Shown here: positions 10,200 through 20,818 of the stretch, one piece after another
Position numbering within the stretch: position 1 is the stretch's first letter
Layout of the letters: every line of letters starts with the position of its first letter
Source: Branchinecta lynchi
Lineage: Eukaryota > Arthropoda > Branchiopoda > Anostraca > Branchinectidae
DNA: 64,000 nt
NCBI GenBank assembly: GCA_023053575.1
Contig: JAKZAP010000016.1
Location: forward strand, 7,002,046 to 7,066,045
Reading direction: 5' to 3'
Position numbers and translations under genes: made by a program
Notes under the pieces: model-generated
Told to the model about the DNA's origin: nothing
The model's database searches: none
What the model saw: the letters and a program-made list of their open reading frames with translations, nothing else

Positions 10200-11250
10200 C
10201 AAGACCTAAGGTTTCGATGGGATCCCAAAAATCTAATATTTGATCCAGACAATTGGGTCTTGTCTTCGCCAGGTCCAGTCTTCGCCCGGCTAATCATCAA
10301 AGAGAACCAAGTTCAGATATACCTCTATAAGCCATATCTATTTTGACGATACTGACCGAAACTTCCTGCTTTACTTCTGCCAAATTTCCGGTTTTGCCCG
10401 AATTCCGAGCGAACTACTAGTCCAGCAAAAAAAAAGAAAATTCAGAAACGAATCCAGCGGATCTCTTTATCCCTGTAAAGAACATATCATCAACTTTAAA
10501 TAAAAGTTTGACTTACAAAAAGATTCCGGTCAAGACCAGATTCCGTACTAATTATATGTCCGGGTAAAAAATTATTGTCATACACAGACTTAGCGTCTCT
10601 TCTTACCCCTAAATCTGTCATCTAATCAACTTCAAATAAAACTTTCGCTTTTAACAAGCTTTCCGGTTTTGGCCGGATTCCTGGCGAACTTGTTGTCCGG
10701 TGAGAAAATGGTTTTCACCATCGTGTTCAGCATGTCTTCTTACCTCTAAACCGAACATTTAATCAACTTCAAATGAAACTTTTACTTTTAACCAACTTTC
10801 CGTTTTTTGCCGGATTCCGGACGAACTAATTGTCCGGCAAGAAAATCGTTTTCACCATCGTATTCAGCATGTCTCCTTACCCCTAAATCAAACATTTAAT
10901 CAACTTCAAATGACACTTCTACTTTCACGAAACTTTCCGGTTTTTGCCGGATTCCGACAAGAAAATGGTTTTCACCATCGTACTCAGCATGTGTTCTTAC
11001 CCCATAATCGACTATCACATTAGCTGTTTAAAAATATTTTGTTTGTCCCTTAATTTGAAACCCCTCCCCCACCCTCAAATATAGGGCTACATAGCCCATC
11101 TTCGAACTCGACCTGTACTTTGACCCAAAGGATCCTCCCACCAAGTTTAATCAAAATATCTCACTGCCTTTGAGAGTTATCGTGCTTACAGACGGACAGA
11201 CGGACATTTTTGCGATGTCATAGGTATCCCTCCACTTACGTTTTGGGATC
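10200..11250 (+). mobile_element. HEL-A copy 1 (Helentron-like non-autonomous element)
   Basis: The head CAAGACCTAAGGTTTCGATG is followed by gggatcccaaaaatc. The centre has repeated units, each with a phrase like ttttccggttttggccggat and catgtcttcttacccctaaa. The tail has atctcactgcctttgagagt, the microsatellite gacggacagacggaca, and ends tccacttacgttttgggatc. The flanks are A-rich on both sides. Frames inside are by-products of the repeat and not genes. Confidence 0.85.
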
Positions 11251-11980
11251 TATAACAAGTATCTGGGGAAAAGATGAAAAACCCCGTTATAGATCCCAAA
11301 AAAACGGCGAGAATACGCTCCAAGTGTTTCAGCTTTCTCGTGACAGAAGGAACGAGCTCAAAATATTTTGGTGCAATGTGTTATTTCCTTTTTAATATCT
11401 TTTGCTTCGGTCGGGATATTTCGGACGACAAATATAACGCAAAACGCCGGATGCCGTGACCTGACGGGTAAAGGGTGTAGAATAAACTGAGTAACAAACA
11501 GGAAAATATCTAAAAGAATACAAATTTGTGGTTACAATTTGCCATTTACTTAAATTACTGTTTGAGCTCAGTACTGTGCGTGAATATCTGCTAGGTCTGA
11601 CTTTAATCATACTCTTTAGCGCAGTTTAAACTTAGGAGACGTTCAAAGTAACATACCTTTAGCCTACTGCATCATAAATTAGTATACGACAAACCAAGAA
11701 ACTGCGTGGCAAGATGAACCTGTCATCTAAAAATCCTGAAAATACTAACTCGGGATTCATCTTTAAAGTTTAGCGAAAAGGGCCGGGATAGGACAATCAA
11801 TTACCCATCACTCATTCCCTTAAATTGGCTTGAAGACCCGCTGAAAATGCGTTACTTCGTTGTCCCGCAATTCACGAATAATCGATCTTCAAATAGTGGA
11901 TTTCCATGTGATTTGTGGTACCTCTATGCGCTTGTATTTTCTTTGTTCTGTGTCTTACGGGAAAGATTTATGGTGTTTTT
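11251..11980. other. Unassigned sequence between two opposed HEL-A copies
   Basis: Low-complexity-free sequence with no recognisable gene. The two flanking HEL-A copies point tail to tail, so this stretch is the loop of a long imperfect inverted repeat spanning 10200-13031. Confidence 0.4.
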
Positions 11981-13031
11981 GGGATCCCAAACGTCAGTGG
12001 AGGGATACCTATGAAATCGTAAAAGTTGTCCGTCTGTCCGTCTGTTAGCACGATAACTCTCGAAGGGAATGAGATATTTTTGATGAAACTTGGTGTGACG
12101 ACTCTTTGGGTCAAGGGTAAGGTCAAGTTCGTAGATGGGCTCTGTAACTCTAGATTTAGGGGTGGAGGAGGGGGTTCAAATGAAGGGGCAAATAAAATAT
12201 TTTTAAACAGCTAATGTGATAGTCGATTATGGGGTAAGAAGACATGCTGAACACGAATATGCAAACAAAATTCTTGTCCGGAAAGTCATTCGCCCGGAAT
12301 CTGGCAAACACCGGAAATTTGGTTGAAAGTAAAAGTTTCATTTGAAGCTGATTAAATGTTCGATTTAGGGGTAAGAAGACATGCCGAACACAATGGTCAG
12401 AACCATTTTCTCGTCGGACGAGTAGTTTGTCCGGAATCCGGAAAAAAACCGAAAGTTGGTTAAAAGTAAAAGTTTGATTTGAAGTTGATTAAATGTTCAA
12501 TATAGGAGTAGGCAGACATGCTGAACACTTGTGTGAAAAACACTTTCTACTCGGACAACTAATTCGCCCGGAATCCGGCCAAAACCGGAAAATTTGTCAA
12601 AAGTAATAAGTTTTATTTGAAGTTGATTAGATGACAGATTTAGGGGTAAGAAGAGACGCTGAGTCTGTATATGACTATCATTTTTTAACTTCGTCCGGAA
12701 TCCGGTTGTAACCGTTATTTTTTTTAGAAGCTAAAGTTTTATTTGAAATTGATTAGATGTTTTGATAAGGAAATACCGTACGTTCGATTCTGAATTTTTT
12801 TTTTTGCTGGACAAGTAGTTCGCTCGGAATTCGGCCGAGACCGGAAATTTGGCAGAAGTAAAGCAGGAAGTTTCGGTCGGTATCGTCAAAATAGATATGG
12901 CTTATAGAGGTATATCTGAACTTGATTTCTCTAATGATTAGCCTGGCTAAGACTGGAGCTGGCGAAGACAAGACCAAGTTGTCTGGATCAAATATTGAAT
13001 TTTTGAGATCCCATCGAAACCTTTGGTCTTG
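11981..13031 (-). mobile_element. HEL-A copy 2, reverse
   Basis: It starts GGGATCCCAAACGTCAGTGG, has gtccgtctgtccgtctgtta, repeated units with cccggaatccggccaaaacc, and ends tcgaaacctttggtcttg|tt. It has the same size as copy 1 (1051 bp) and the opposite orientation. Confidence 0.85.
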
Positions 13032-13715
13032 TTCTGTTAGAACTAAGCAATCTCACCACTGCCCACTAAAAAGCCGCGTTGTGTTCGATTGCCTGCGTCA
13101 TAGTAGAATACACTTGATGACTATCTCTCCTTTCCGATGCAGAATATCCGGGTACCTGTGGAAGAACGGAAGAAACGGTGTCACAGCTGCGCTGACTCGG
13201 GATTTGAGTCATTGAGTTTGAGTCGTTATGGACACGTTTGCTCCTTCTTCCTGAGAATCACTGGCGTGTTTTGGACTTAGTCATATAGAGTATTTACGCT
13301 GAGGGAACGGCCGCAGATATTCTGAATGTCATAACTAGCGCATATAGTGGAAAATAAAAAAATCTCTTTGCAGAATCCAAATAATTCAGTGTATTCAGTT
13401 AAATGACACAAAAATAAGTTGGCTATTCAGTTAAATAATATTTGCTTCTTTGAAATATGTGTATGTATACTCTTGGAACAAATTTTCTTCTGTGAAACTA
13501 CAATTCGGACCTTAGACTTCGAGGTACAATAACCTCTGGTTTCATATAAATCTTCATTTTCAGAATAAAACGCTGCATTTGGCGGCAACATTATTTTTGG
13601 TTTAAAATTTAAAATTCTGCGTCTACGGCATGCGGCCCGAAGACAGACTGCCATAAAGTGTTTCGATGACAGCTTGAAGGAAGACGAAGACGCGGCCATC
13701 TAAGGCACACATTAT
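13032..13715. other. Unassigned intron sequence with a 90-codon frame
   Basis: A minus-strand frame at 13427-13699 starts in a reasonable context (gATGGCCGCG) and reads MAASSSSFKLSSKHFMAV onward, with a basic patch RAACRRRRILN. I match it to no family, and it has no neighbouring splice or gene context, so I do not call it a gene. Confidence 0.3.
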
Positions 13716-13726
13716 AGTATCAGAAG

Positions 13727-14220
13727 CAGAGATGGGCGAATCCGAATCCGGATTCGGATTCGAACCCAGGATTCGTCCTTTTGGCCGGATTCGAATCCGG
13801 ATTCGAATCTTCTGTTTGGCAGGCTGGATTCGGATTCGGCCTCGGATTGCAAATCCTCAATTTTACGAATCTGCTCAAATTCCTAGACTTCAACCTTCCA
13901 GTTTCCGTTTTCGCAGTTTTTACACAGTTTGCCTAGGCAATCCAACTTTTTGGTCTCCACCTCCAACCATCCTCAGTAATCTATCACGTTATCTGATACC
14001 TTAGATATTACCTTAGACATCAGTGCCTTTTGTCTCCTGTGATTTTTAAACCATAACCTATGTACATGATTAGATTTTTGTTACGGCCGGAATCGAATCC
14101 GGATTCGATTCCGGATTCGAATCCTCAGCATGAAATGGTGGATTCGGATTCAAAATCGGATTCGTACCGAGCCCTGGATTTAGATTCGAATCCTTTCATG
14201 ATCGGATTCGCCCATCTCTG
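13727..14220. mobile_element. hAT-type element, 494 bp, with exact 8-bp target duplication
   Basis: The ends CAGAGATGGGCGAATCCG and CGGATTCGCCCATCTCTG are perfect inverted repeats. Both flanks read atcagaag (13719-13726 and 14221-14228). Both subterminal regions are packed with permutations of ggattcgaatccggattc, which is self-complementary. No transposase frame is present. It is inserted in the left terminal repeat of the element at 13716-15002. Confidence 0.92.
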
Positions 14221-14401
14221 ATCAGAAGTTTCATGACGGATAACACAAAGATGAGCGGTTTCAATATTGCGTAATAGATAACACTTTTAATGTTATCTGT
14301 TGTGTTTCAAAACGTTATGCATAATAAGCTATCGGGAAGAATTGAGAAAACGCCAATAAGTATCTGCTGAGTTTTCCGACATCATGACGATTAAGTCAGT
14401 A

Positions 14402-14843
14402 CAGGAGTGTTGCATGAAGCTGCCCTTACTATGGCACCGCCCACCCCCCAATTGGCCATGGTACATGATCCTGCCACCTTGGATCATGAAGCTGCCACCC
14501 CCAGAAAAATCATGCAAATTCAAAGAAAACAGCAAATTTTGTTATTTGCAGAAGGTCAAGGAACCTCTCTGACCAAACAGCTGGCTTCTAACTTCACCAT
14601 GTAGCAAAATACCATTTTTAGCAAAGTGGGCGACTTCATGATCACTTGGGTGCCTATATTTATTTTGTGTTCTCCAGCTTAGTCTTGAACAATTACAAGT
14701 AAACTATGGTACCAGCAGAAAGCGAAGGTTCTAAGCTTCCTTTCAGGATACTCCACTGAATTTTATTTCAACCTTTACTCTTTTTCCGTAAGTCATTTCC
14801 CCAAAATAGGAGTTTAGGGTGGCAGCTTCATGCAACACTCCTG
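14402..14843. mobile_element. TA-flanked element with 24-bp inverted repeats, 442 bp
   Basis: The left end CAGGAGTGTTGCATGAAGCT plus gcc and the right end ggcagcttcatgcaacactc plus ctg are complementary. TA flanks both sides (14400-14401, 14844-14845). The phrase gaagctgccacc is repeated inside. It lies in the middle of the element at 13716-15002, so it is a second independent insertion. Confidence 0.85.
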
Positions 14844-15144
14844 TAGATGCTTTTTTTACTCTTCCTAACAAAGCTTGCTATGCATAACGTTTCATGCATA
14901 ACGTTTTCAAACACAACACATGACATCCGAAGTGTTATCTGTTACGCATTGTCTGTTCAAACCGCGCATCCTTGTGTTATCTGTATAAAACTTCTGACAG
15001 TGTACGCACTACGGAGGCAATATTATCGAGACCTGAAAGAGCTTTCCCTCACTAAATCACTGGAGCCACACAGCTTAGTGATGAATAGAGAGACTTCGTC
15101 GAAGCCCTTACCACCACTGACGACTCGGTGAAATCTAAGGTCTA

Positions 15145-15430
15145 CGCTGTAAAAAGTTTCTCCGAGTAAGGATTAAAGTTAACTGCAGTGTTTGCTGTTG
15201 GGATAAATCTTATCCCTATTGGGCAGGCCCGTATCCAGGAATTTATTTCGGGGGGGGGGGGGGCCTGTGGGTCGCACAAAGAAGTACAAAAAAGACACAG
15301 ATCAGAGGGAAAAGCCTATAAAAATTAGTATTTTTGTATGTTTGGGGAGGGGGAGGGTTCAACCCCCTAACCCCCCCCCCTCCTGGATACGGCCTTGCTA
15401 TTGGGATACGATTAATCTGGATTAGGTCGT
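15145..15430. mobile_element. TA-flanked MITE copy split by a hAT MITE
   Basis: The start cgctgtaaaaagtttctccg after TA, and ttaaagttaactgcagtgtt, match the MITE family of 6938 and 15862. The sequence breaks at ctattggg and resumes after 15397 with ttgggatacgattaatctgg. The right terminal repeat is lost. Confidence 0.75.
15224..15397 (-). mobile_element. hAT-type MITE, 174 bp, with exact 8-bp target duplication
   Basis: The ends CAGGCCCGTATCCAGGA and TCCTGGATACGGCCTTG are flanked by ctattggg on each side (15216-15223 and 15398-15405). A G run lies at 15249-15262 and a C run at 15371-15382. The interior is the reverse complement of the copy at 6237-6411. Confidence 0.93.
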
Positions 15431-15558
15431 CTGCGGCATAACGTAACACATTGGGCACAGTCTGTCTGGAGCAAGGGTAACTTCGCGTTTCTTTTTTCGA
15501 AAAGAAGTTGTTTTCTTTAAAGGACACGTCGTACTTTTGTGTACTAGTTCATTCTACT

Positions 15559-15765
15559 TCAGTAGTACTTCCATCCATGCTCGTTCCCGAGCTCCTTCAG
15601 TTCATAAGTGTATCCTTTCTCCTCTATTTGCAATGCACTGATTATCACGCTTGCCATGTTTGTTCTCTTTACGTGACGTATCATGCGCGCGATCATTGTT
15701 TCCGAGGAGCTTACGTCCGCAGACTTGTTCTGCAGATTTTGCCAAGATTGTGATCCCAGGGACAT
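15559..15765 (-). pseudogene. Fragment of an unrecognised repeated coding sequence, copy 1
   Basis: The C-terminal 30 residues, NMASVIISALQIEEKGYTYE and onward to the stop, align with NLASVINSVRPIEEIGYTYE in the frame at 61812-62012. Both share the preceding nucleotide phrase ctttccatgtccct and end soon after a Gly/Asn-rich LGNEHG / LGSENG. The protein-level similarity between two distant copies points to a C-terminus of some transposon protein. I cannot name the family. Confidence 0.5.
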
Positions 15766-15861
15766 GGAAAGAGGCTGAAAACGGCCGACGTATTATTTTC
15801 TGTAAGCATACCTTAGTTGTAAAGTGGTCAACTATTTCATAACATATGAGCAGGAACACTA

Positions 15862-16031
15862 CATTGTAAAAAAAAAAATCTAGCAGTTTTCGCTACTGGG
15901 TTCAATCTTGTCTCCAAAAAGATAATATATGTCTAATTCGGATCAATCTTATCTCAGTAGAGATTCTATTAATCACAGTAGTAAATCCAGCAGTTAACTT
16001 TAATCCTTACTCGGAGAAACTTTTTACAGTG
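15862..16031. mobile_element. TA-type palindromic MITE, 170 bp
   Basis: The left end cattgtaaaaaaaaaaatct and the right end ctcggagaaactttttacagtg match the family at 6938 and 15145. TA precedes the left end. The right flank is TG, so the right TA has mutated. The interior carries the same inverted gattaat/attaatc segments. Confidence 0.78.
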
Positions 16032-16780
16032 TGCGTACAGCGAGCTTTAACTATTCGATATTCTATGATTTATCAGATAACTATGACCTATGCCGCCAAA
16101 CCCTCAGCGTAGTTCCAGTATCGTTAGTAGCTCTATGGTCGGATGTTCACACGCTTTTACAGCTGCCGAAATGCTATCCGTTTTAATCATCTTGGAATGC
16201 TAATAAGAACAGTTACAGTGCATACGATCTGATAAAGACCAAGAAATAAACTGAATACAAGAAGTTGCAATTCAACCGTCTGCCAAATATGGCATTGAGA
16301 ATTTGTTACTAGCTAACTTTATACTACTGTAATGGATATATGTTTTTGTCTGTCAACCCAAGACATAAAACGCAGACTGAGAGTTTGAATTTAAGCGACA
16401 GATTTCCGGATCTGTCACGGAGTGAAGTTGTCTTGCCCACAGAAGTATCTATTTCTGAGACAGAGAAGCAGCATTACAAAATTTGAAAACGAGTATACCC
16501 ATGAAGCCTGACCCAAAGCAAGTGAGAAAAGTTGCGCGCCAAACGTGTCTATCGCACCCATTTCTCCGTCTCTTTCGGTGGAACAAAAGCTCTGCGGCAT
16601 CCCAATCGCAATTTTGGATTTTGCAAACTTTAATGCGGGACGTCGCAAGATTTATGATTCATTCAGTTTCACGCCAATCTGAGCTTTAAAGTTCTCGGGT
16701 CTCTAAAGTATGACATGTTTATATAGATAATCTGGTAAAATATTGCTGTGCACACACACACACCTTCTTTGGAAACCCAA
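16032..16780. other. Unassigned intron sequence
   Basis: No gene is recognised. A short CA microsatellite lies at about 16750-16763. Confidence 0.4.
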
Positions 16781-17231
16781 CAGTGTTGCCAAGTGTGACA
16801 CTTTTGGTGCTTTTTGAGACCTTCTGTCTATGAGTGATGCGACGCCATGACAACTTTTTCTCTGAAAATGACACTTTCTCATACAGATGACAATAGGCAT
16901 AAAAAGTACCTTTTAATTTACTTTACTAAAGTTACGGATTACCGCCCTAAAAACCATGTACTTTATTTTGATTTAGTACAGAAAAACAGTTTGAAGCCTT
17001 ATATAAAGCTCATTTCAGATGTTTTTGAGACAATGACGATGTTTTCAAACAGTGATCTAACAGGAGAAGTAAGAAATGTTTTGAAAAGTATTCTTACAAA
17101 TTCAGAATAATTACCAATTATTCGCGTTTTCCGCATTGGTAGCAATGCGCAAACAAAAATTCAAGGTGTCAAAGATCACCTTTTTGTCAGGAATTTCGAC
17201 ACTTTTATGAGTTGAGCTATTGGCAACACTG
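16781..17231. mobile_element. hAT-like element with CAGTGTTGCCA ends, 451 bp
   Basis: The left CAGTGTTGCCAAGTGTGACA and the right TTGGCAACACTG are inverted. The flanks share aacccaa on both sides (7 exact bases, 8 with one mismatch). An 87-codon frame lies inside (16847-17110) and reads as AT-rich filler with no motif. Fragments with the same CAGTGTTGCCA end occur near 44115 and 53967. Confidence 0.7.
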
Positions 17232-17442
17232 AACCCAAGGTGTCAGTGAGGAGATATCTATGAACATGTCCGTCCGACCGTCGGTTACCAACATATCTCT
17301 CGAAGGGGCTGACATAGTTTGTTCCAACTTATCGAGAGGGTTCTTTGACTCGAAGTACACATCAAGTTCGTAGAGGCCCAACATCTCGAGTTAGGACGGG
17401 ACTACACAGGCGTGGCAAGAAGTAGTTCTTCAAAGAAATGAG

Positions 17443-17525
17443 CGAGGGGTTTCCCACTCTCGATTTTGGTGTACACCAAGTGCCCGGTAGGGCGGTGCCA
17501 ATTGCTACGTGTTAGAATATAAATA
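17443..17525 (+). repeat. CGAGGGGTT-family MITE, left half only
   Basis: The sequence cgaggggtttcccactctcg then ttttggtgtacaccaagtgc matches the left half of the copies at 23433 and 47950. The right terminus is missing. Confidence 0.65.
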
Positions 17526-17539
17526 AGAATTTGAATAGT

Positions 17540-18095
17540 CGTTAAGAGGAGGATTTTGTGTGAGGAATTTGGGTGTGAAAGTGTGGAATCATCTTCCGGA
17601 GAGAATCAGGGAGTCGGAGAACCAGTTTTCGTTTAAAAATCGATTGGAAAATTATTTGTTGGATAGTCAGGTAAACGTGGAATATTTATTTGGAATTTTG
17701 TTTAAGATGAATGAATCTTTATTATTATTAGTGAATGAGGGTTGGGTTTATTCAAACAATGTTTACAACGGATACGTCAGCTATGATTCTTCATCAGCGA
17801 TATTTCGGCCCTTCTTGGCAAGGGTCCTCGTTAGGCTGTCAATCCTCTGGTTCAACTTCGGGGAAGGAAACAAACCTGTAATCAGAGGGTTGAGAGGTCA
17901 GAGGGTTGGGTGTTTGGGTTGGGGGGTGGGGGGGAAAGAAATGAGAAAGTTAAGACGAGCAATGTGTGTCATCGTTTGTAATAGGTGAGTAAAAGTTGTG
18001 CACTCCCGCACATGACGGTTGTGCCCTTCTTGGGAGCGTTATGTTTGTTGTTTCGTTGAACAACTGTTAAAAATTAATATGAATTGAATTGAATA
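17540..18095 (+). pseudogene. 3' end of a non-LTR retrotransposon with TTGAA tail
   Basis: The frame at 17560-17680 reads GVKVWNHLPERIRESENQFS then FKNRLENYLL, the characteristic last segment of jockey/CR1-type reverse transcriptase proteins (W-N-x-L-P...F-K-x-x-L). A 3' untranslated part follows and ends in tgaattgaattgaatat just before the HEL-A copy at 18102. A REP4 fragment (aacggatacgtcagct, then tatttcggcccttcttggca) is inserted near 17766-17835. The element is truncated at its 5' end and inactive. Confidence 0.68.
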
Positions 18096-18101
18096 TATAG
18101 A

Positions 18102-19230
18102 CAAGACCAAAGGTTTCGATGGGATCCCAAAAATTCAATATCTGATCCAGACAACTGGGTCTTGTCTTAGCCAGATCCAGTCTTCGCCAGACTCCTTGAA
18201 CATTTTTACAATTAAAATTCAGAAACAGATTAAGGCCAAATAGCTAATCACCTGTGAAAACCAAGTTCAGATTTGGATTCAGCATGTGTGTTTACCCCTA
18301 TCATATCTGTTTTGACGAAAACTTCCTGCCACTTCTGCCAATTTCCCGGTTCCGGCCGAACTCCAGAACTACTTGTCCGGCGAAAAAAGAAAGCTCAAAG
18401 ACGAAATCAGGGTATCTTCTTTCCCCAGTAATAAACATCTAATCAACTTCAAATAGAAATTTAGCTTATAACAAATTTTCCGATTCCAGCCGGATTCCGG
18501 TCGAACTATATGTCCGGGTAAATTACGATTGTCACACAGGGACTCAGCATCTCTTCTTACCCCTAAATCGCTTATCTAATCAACTAGAAATAAAAATTTG
18601 ACTTCCAACAGTTTTCCGGTTTTGGCCGGATTCCGGACGAACTACATGTCCGGGTAGAAACTTGTTTTCACATAAGTGTTCAGCATGTCTTCTTGCCCTA
18701 AATCGAACATCTAATCAACTCCAAATAAAACTTTTAATTTTGACAAACTTTCCGGTTTGGGCCGGATTCCGGTCGAAATACTTGTCCGTCGAGAAAATAG
18801 TTTTCACCATCGTCTTCAGCATGTCTTCCTACCTCTAAATCGAACATTTAACCAACTTCAAATAAAACTTTTACTTTCAACAAACTTTCCGGTTTTGGCC
18901 GGATTCCGGGCGAACTACTTGTCCGATGACAAAATGGTTTTCACCATCGTGTTCAGCATGTCTTCTTACTCCATAATCGACTATCACATTAGCTGTTTCA
19001 AAATATTTTGTTTGTCCCTTAATTTGAATCCCCTCCCCCACCCCTAAATGTAGAGCTACAAAGCCCATCTACGAACTTGACTGGTCCGACGACCCAACGA
19101 ACCCTCACACCAAGTTTCATCAAAATATCTCATTCCCTTCGAGAGTTATCGTGCTTACAGACGGACGGACGGACAGACGGACAACTTTTGCGATGTCATA
19201 GGTATCCCTCCACTTACGTTTTGGGATCCC
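18102..19230 (+). mobile_element. HEL-A copy 3
   Basis: The head CAAGACCAAAGGTTTCGATG and the tail acttacgttttgggatccc are complete. Two adjacent 137-bp units are clear at about 18735-19008, among more diverged units upstream. The copy is near-identical to 44513-45915 but about 274 bp (two units) shorter. The tail carries gacggacggacggacagacg. Confidence 0.9.
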
Positions 19231-19261
19231 AATAATAAGTTTATAAACGTTGAAAGGGGAA

Positions 19262-19335
19262 TCATTCATGACCGGCACCGATAGTGGCAGGAAAGGGTGT
19301 ACAACAAGTACCAGGGAGTGGGCAACCCCTCGGTA
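19262..19335 (+). repeat. CGAGGGGTT-family MITE, right half
   Basis: The sequence gaccggcaccgatagtggca, aagggtgtacaacaagtacc and ggcaacccctcgg correspond to the right half of the copy at 47950-48146. The left terminus is absent. Confidence 0.6.
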
Positions 19336-19344
19336 ATGAAACTG

Positions 19345-20730
19345 TCGAATTAGGGGTAAGAAGACTGATCCAAACTTTTCTGTAGCTGGGCAAGTAGTTT
19401 GCCCGGAACTGGGTTAAGTAAAGTCCATCCTGGTCGAACTGAACTAATCTTGATTACGAAGCGTAACTTAAATTTTTACCTGTCAGCCGGAAACCTTTAC
19501 CGGAAAGGTGCCCTGAGTGACCCCGAAGAAACGGTATAAAAGTTGTAAGTATAATAACGGCTTCTTTTGGGGGGAGCCCAAAACGTAGGGCCGAGATACT
19601 TCTGACTTCGGAAAGTTTTTCAGTCCGTCTGTCTGCCTGTTACCAAAATTACTCTCGTAGGAATTGAAGCATTTAGTTCAAACTTGATGTGAGAGTCCTC
19701 TGGGTCACAGTACACGTTGAATTCAGGGATGGGGCCCGCAGACCTTTATGGGGCAGGAGAGGAGGTTTCAAATTAAGGAGTGAAAAAGTAGTGTTTCAAG
19801 CTAATAAGAAATTTGATTTAGTGGTGAAGACAAGTTGAATTCATTCCGGAATCCGGCAAAAAACACAAGTTCATGAGAAGCAAAAGTTTTGTCTAAAGTG
19901 GGTTGGGGTGTCGACATGGTAGGGGTTAAAAGGAAGTTGGATCAATAAACTTTACTTCCGTTTCCCTCCGGACCGATTTTCGGCCGGAATCCGGCAAAAA
20001 AGGGAATTTCGGTAGGGCTCATAATTTCTTGATAGAGGAGAATGATGACAGTGGGTTAAGCTGACATGTTGGTTCGATCTATCTGCCTTGTTTTCCTGCT
20101 CATCTGACACTACGGACGGAATCAGGTGAAAACCGGAAATTCGGTAGGCAATAATCCTGGCAACAATCCTCATGAAGACACAGAAAATTGATCTTCTCGC
20201 TTCGTTTTCTTGCGAAGTCGATAGCTTGGTCGGATTCACCGGAATCCGGGAATAACAGGAAATTCGTGAGTTCTAATAAACACTTTTGTACAGCGTGCCG
20301 GTATAGGGATAATGAGAATGAATGCATCAACCTGCAGTGTTTTACTACTACTAGTAATAATGTGTGTTTTCTTCTATGTATATGGCTACGGCTGAGTAAA
20401 TAAATAAATAAAAATGGCCTAATCATTCTGACGAAAACTGGAAAATTCAGAAAGAATATAATCCTTTGATAAAACATGATAAGGTGGTGCATATTTAGAT
20501 AAGCAATCCATCGGATCAGTATATTCTACGAGTTTTCGAACTGCGTTGTTTTGCTACCGGGAAAATAGCACGATCAATCTGATGAAAAGTGGAAAATTCA
20601 GAATGAACACAATCCGTTGATAAAACATGATCCGTGGTGCATTTTTTAGATAAAGAATCTGATAAATCAGTACATTCTACGAGTTTTCAACTAGCATTGA
20701 TATCGCGCGCAATCTTTGCTGCACCGGAAA
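19345..20730 (-). repeat. Strongly diverged HEL-A-related region
   Basis: Pieces of HEL-A in reverse orientation are visible: ttaggggtaagaagactgat, cagtccgtctgtctgcctgt, and several ggaatccggcaaaaaa blocks. The 3' part contains a tandem pair of about 150 bp (tgataaaacatgat, tacgagttttc at 20470-20545 and 20617-20695). A retroposon tail interrupts it at 20265-20414. It is older than the other copies, judging by divergence. Confidence 0.5.
20265..20414 (+). repeat. Short retroposon with TAAA-repeat tail
   Basis: The sequence tatgtatatggctacggctg, then agtaaataaataaataaaa, matches the reverse-strand segment at 40735-40790 (attttctttatttacctcag, ccgtagccatatacatagga). It lies between two HEL-A-like blocks and ends in an A-rich tandem tail, as a SINE or LINE 3' end does. 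Confidence 0.65.
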
Positions 20731-20818
20731 TCGAAGACATTAAGAAATTAACCAATGGTTAAGGGATTGACTGGGGACCAATGCCTTGCATACGGATCCC
20801 GCGGGGACCGGAATTCTG

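Larger units (their letters stand above)
13716..15002. mobile_element. Long-TIR element carrying two later insertions
   Basis: Terminal inverted repeats of about 110 bp can be aligned once insertions are removed. The left has tcagaagtttcatgacggat then aacacaaagatgagcgg. The right has ccgcgcatccttgtgttatc then tgtataaaacttctgacagtg. TA is present outside both ends (about 13714-13715 and 15003-15004). Secondary matching blocks (taacacttttaatgttatc; gaagtgttatctgttacgc) extend the arms. A related broken copy is at 6447-6892. Confidence 0.65.
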
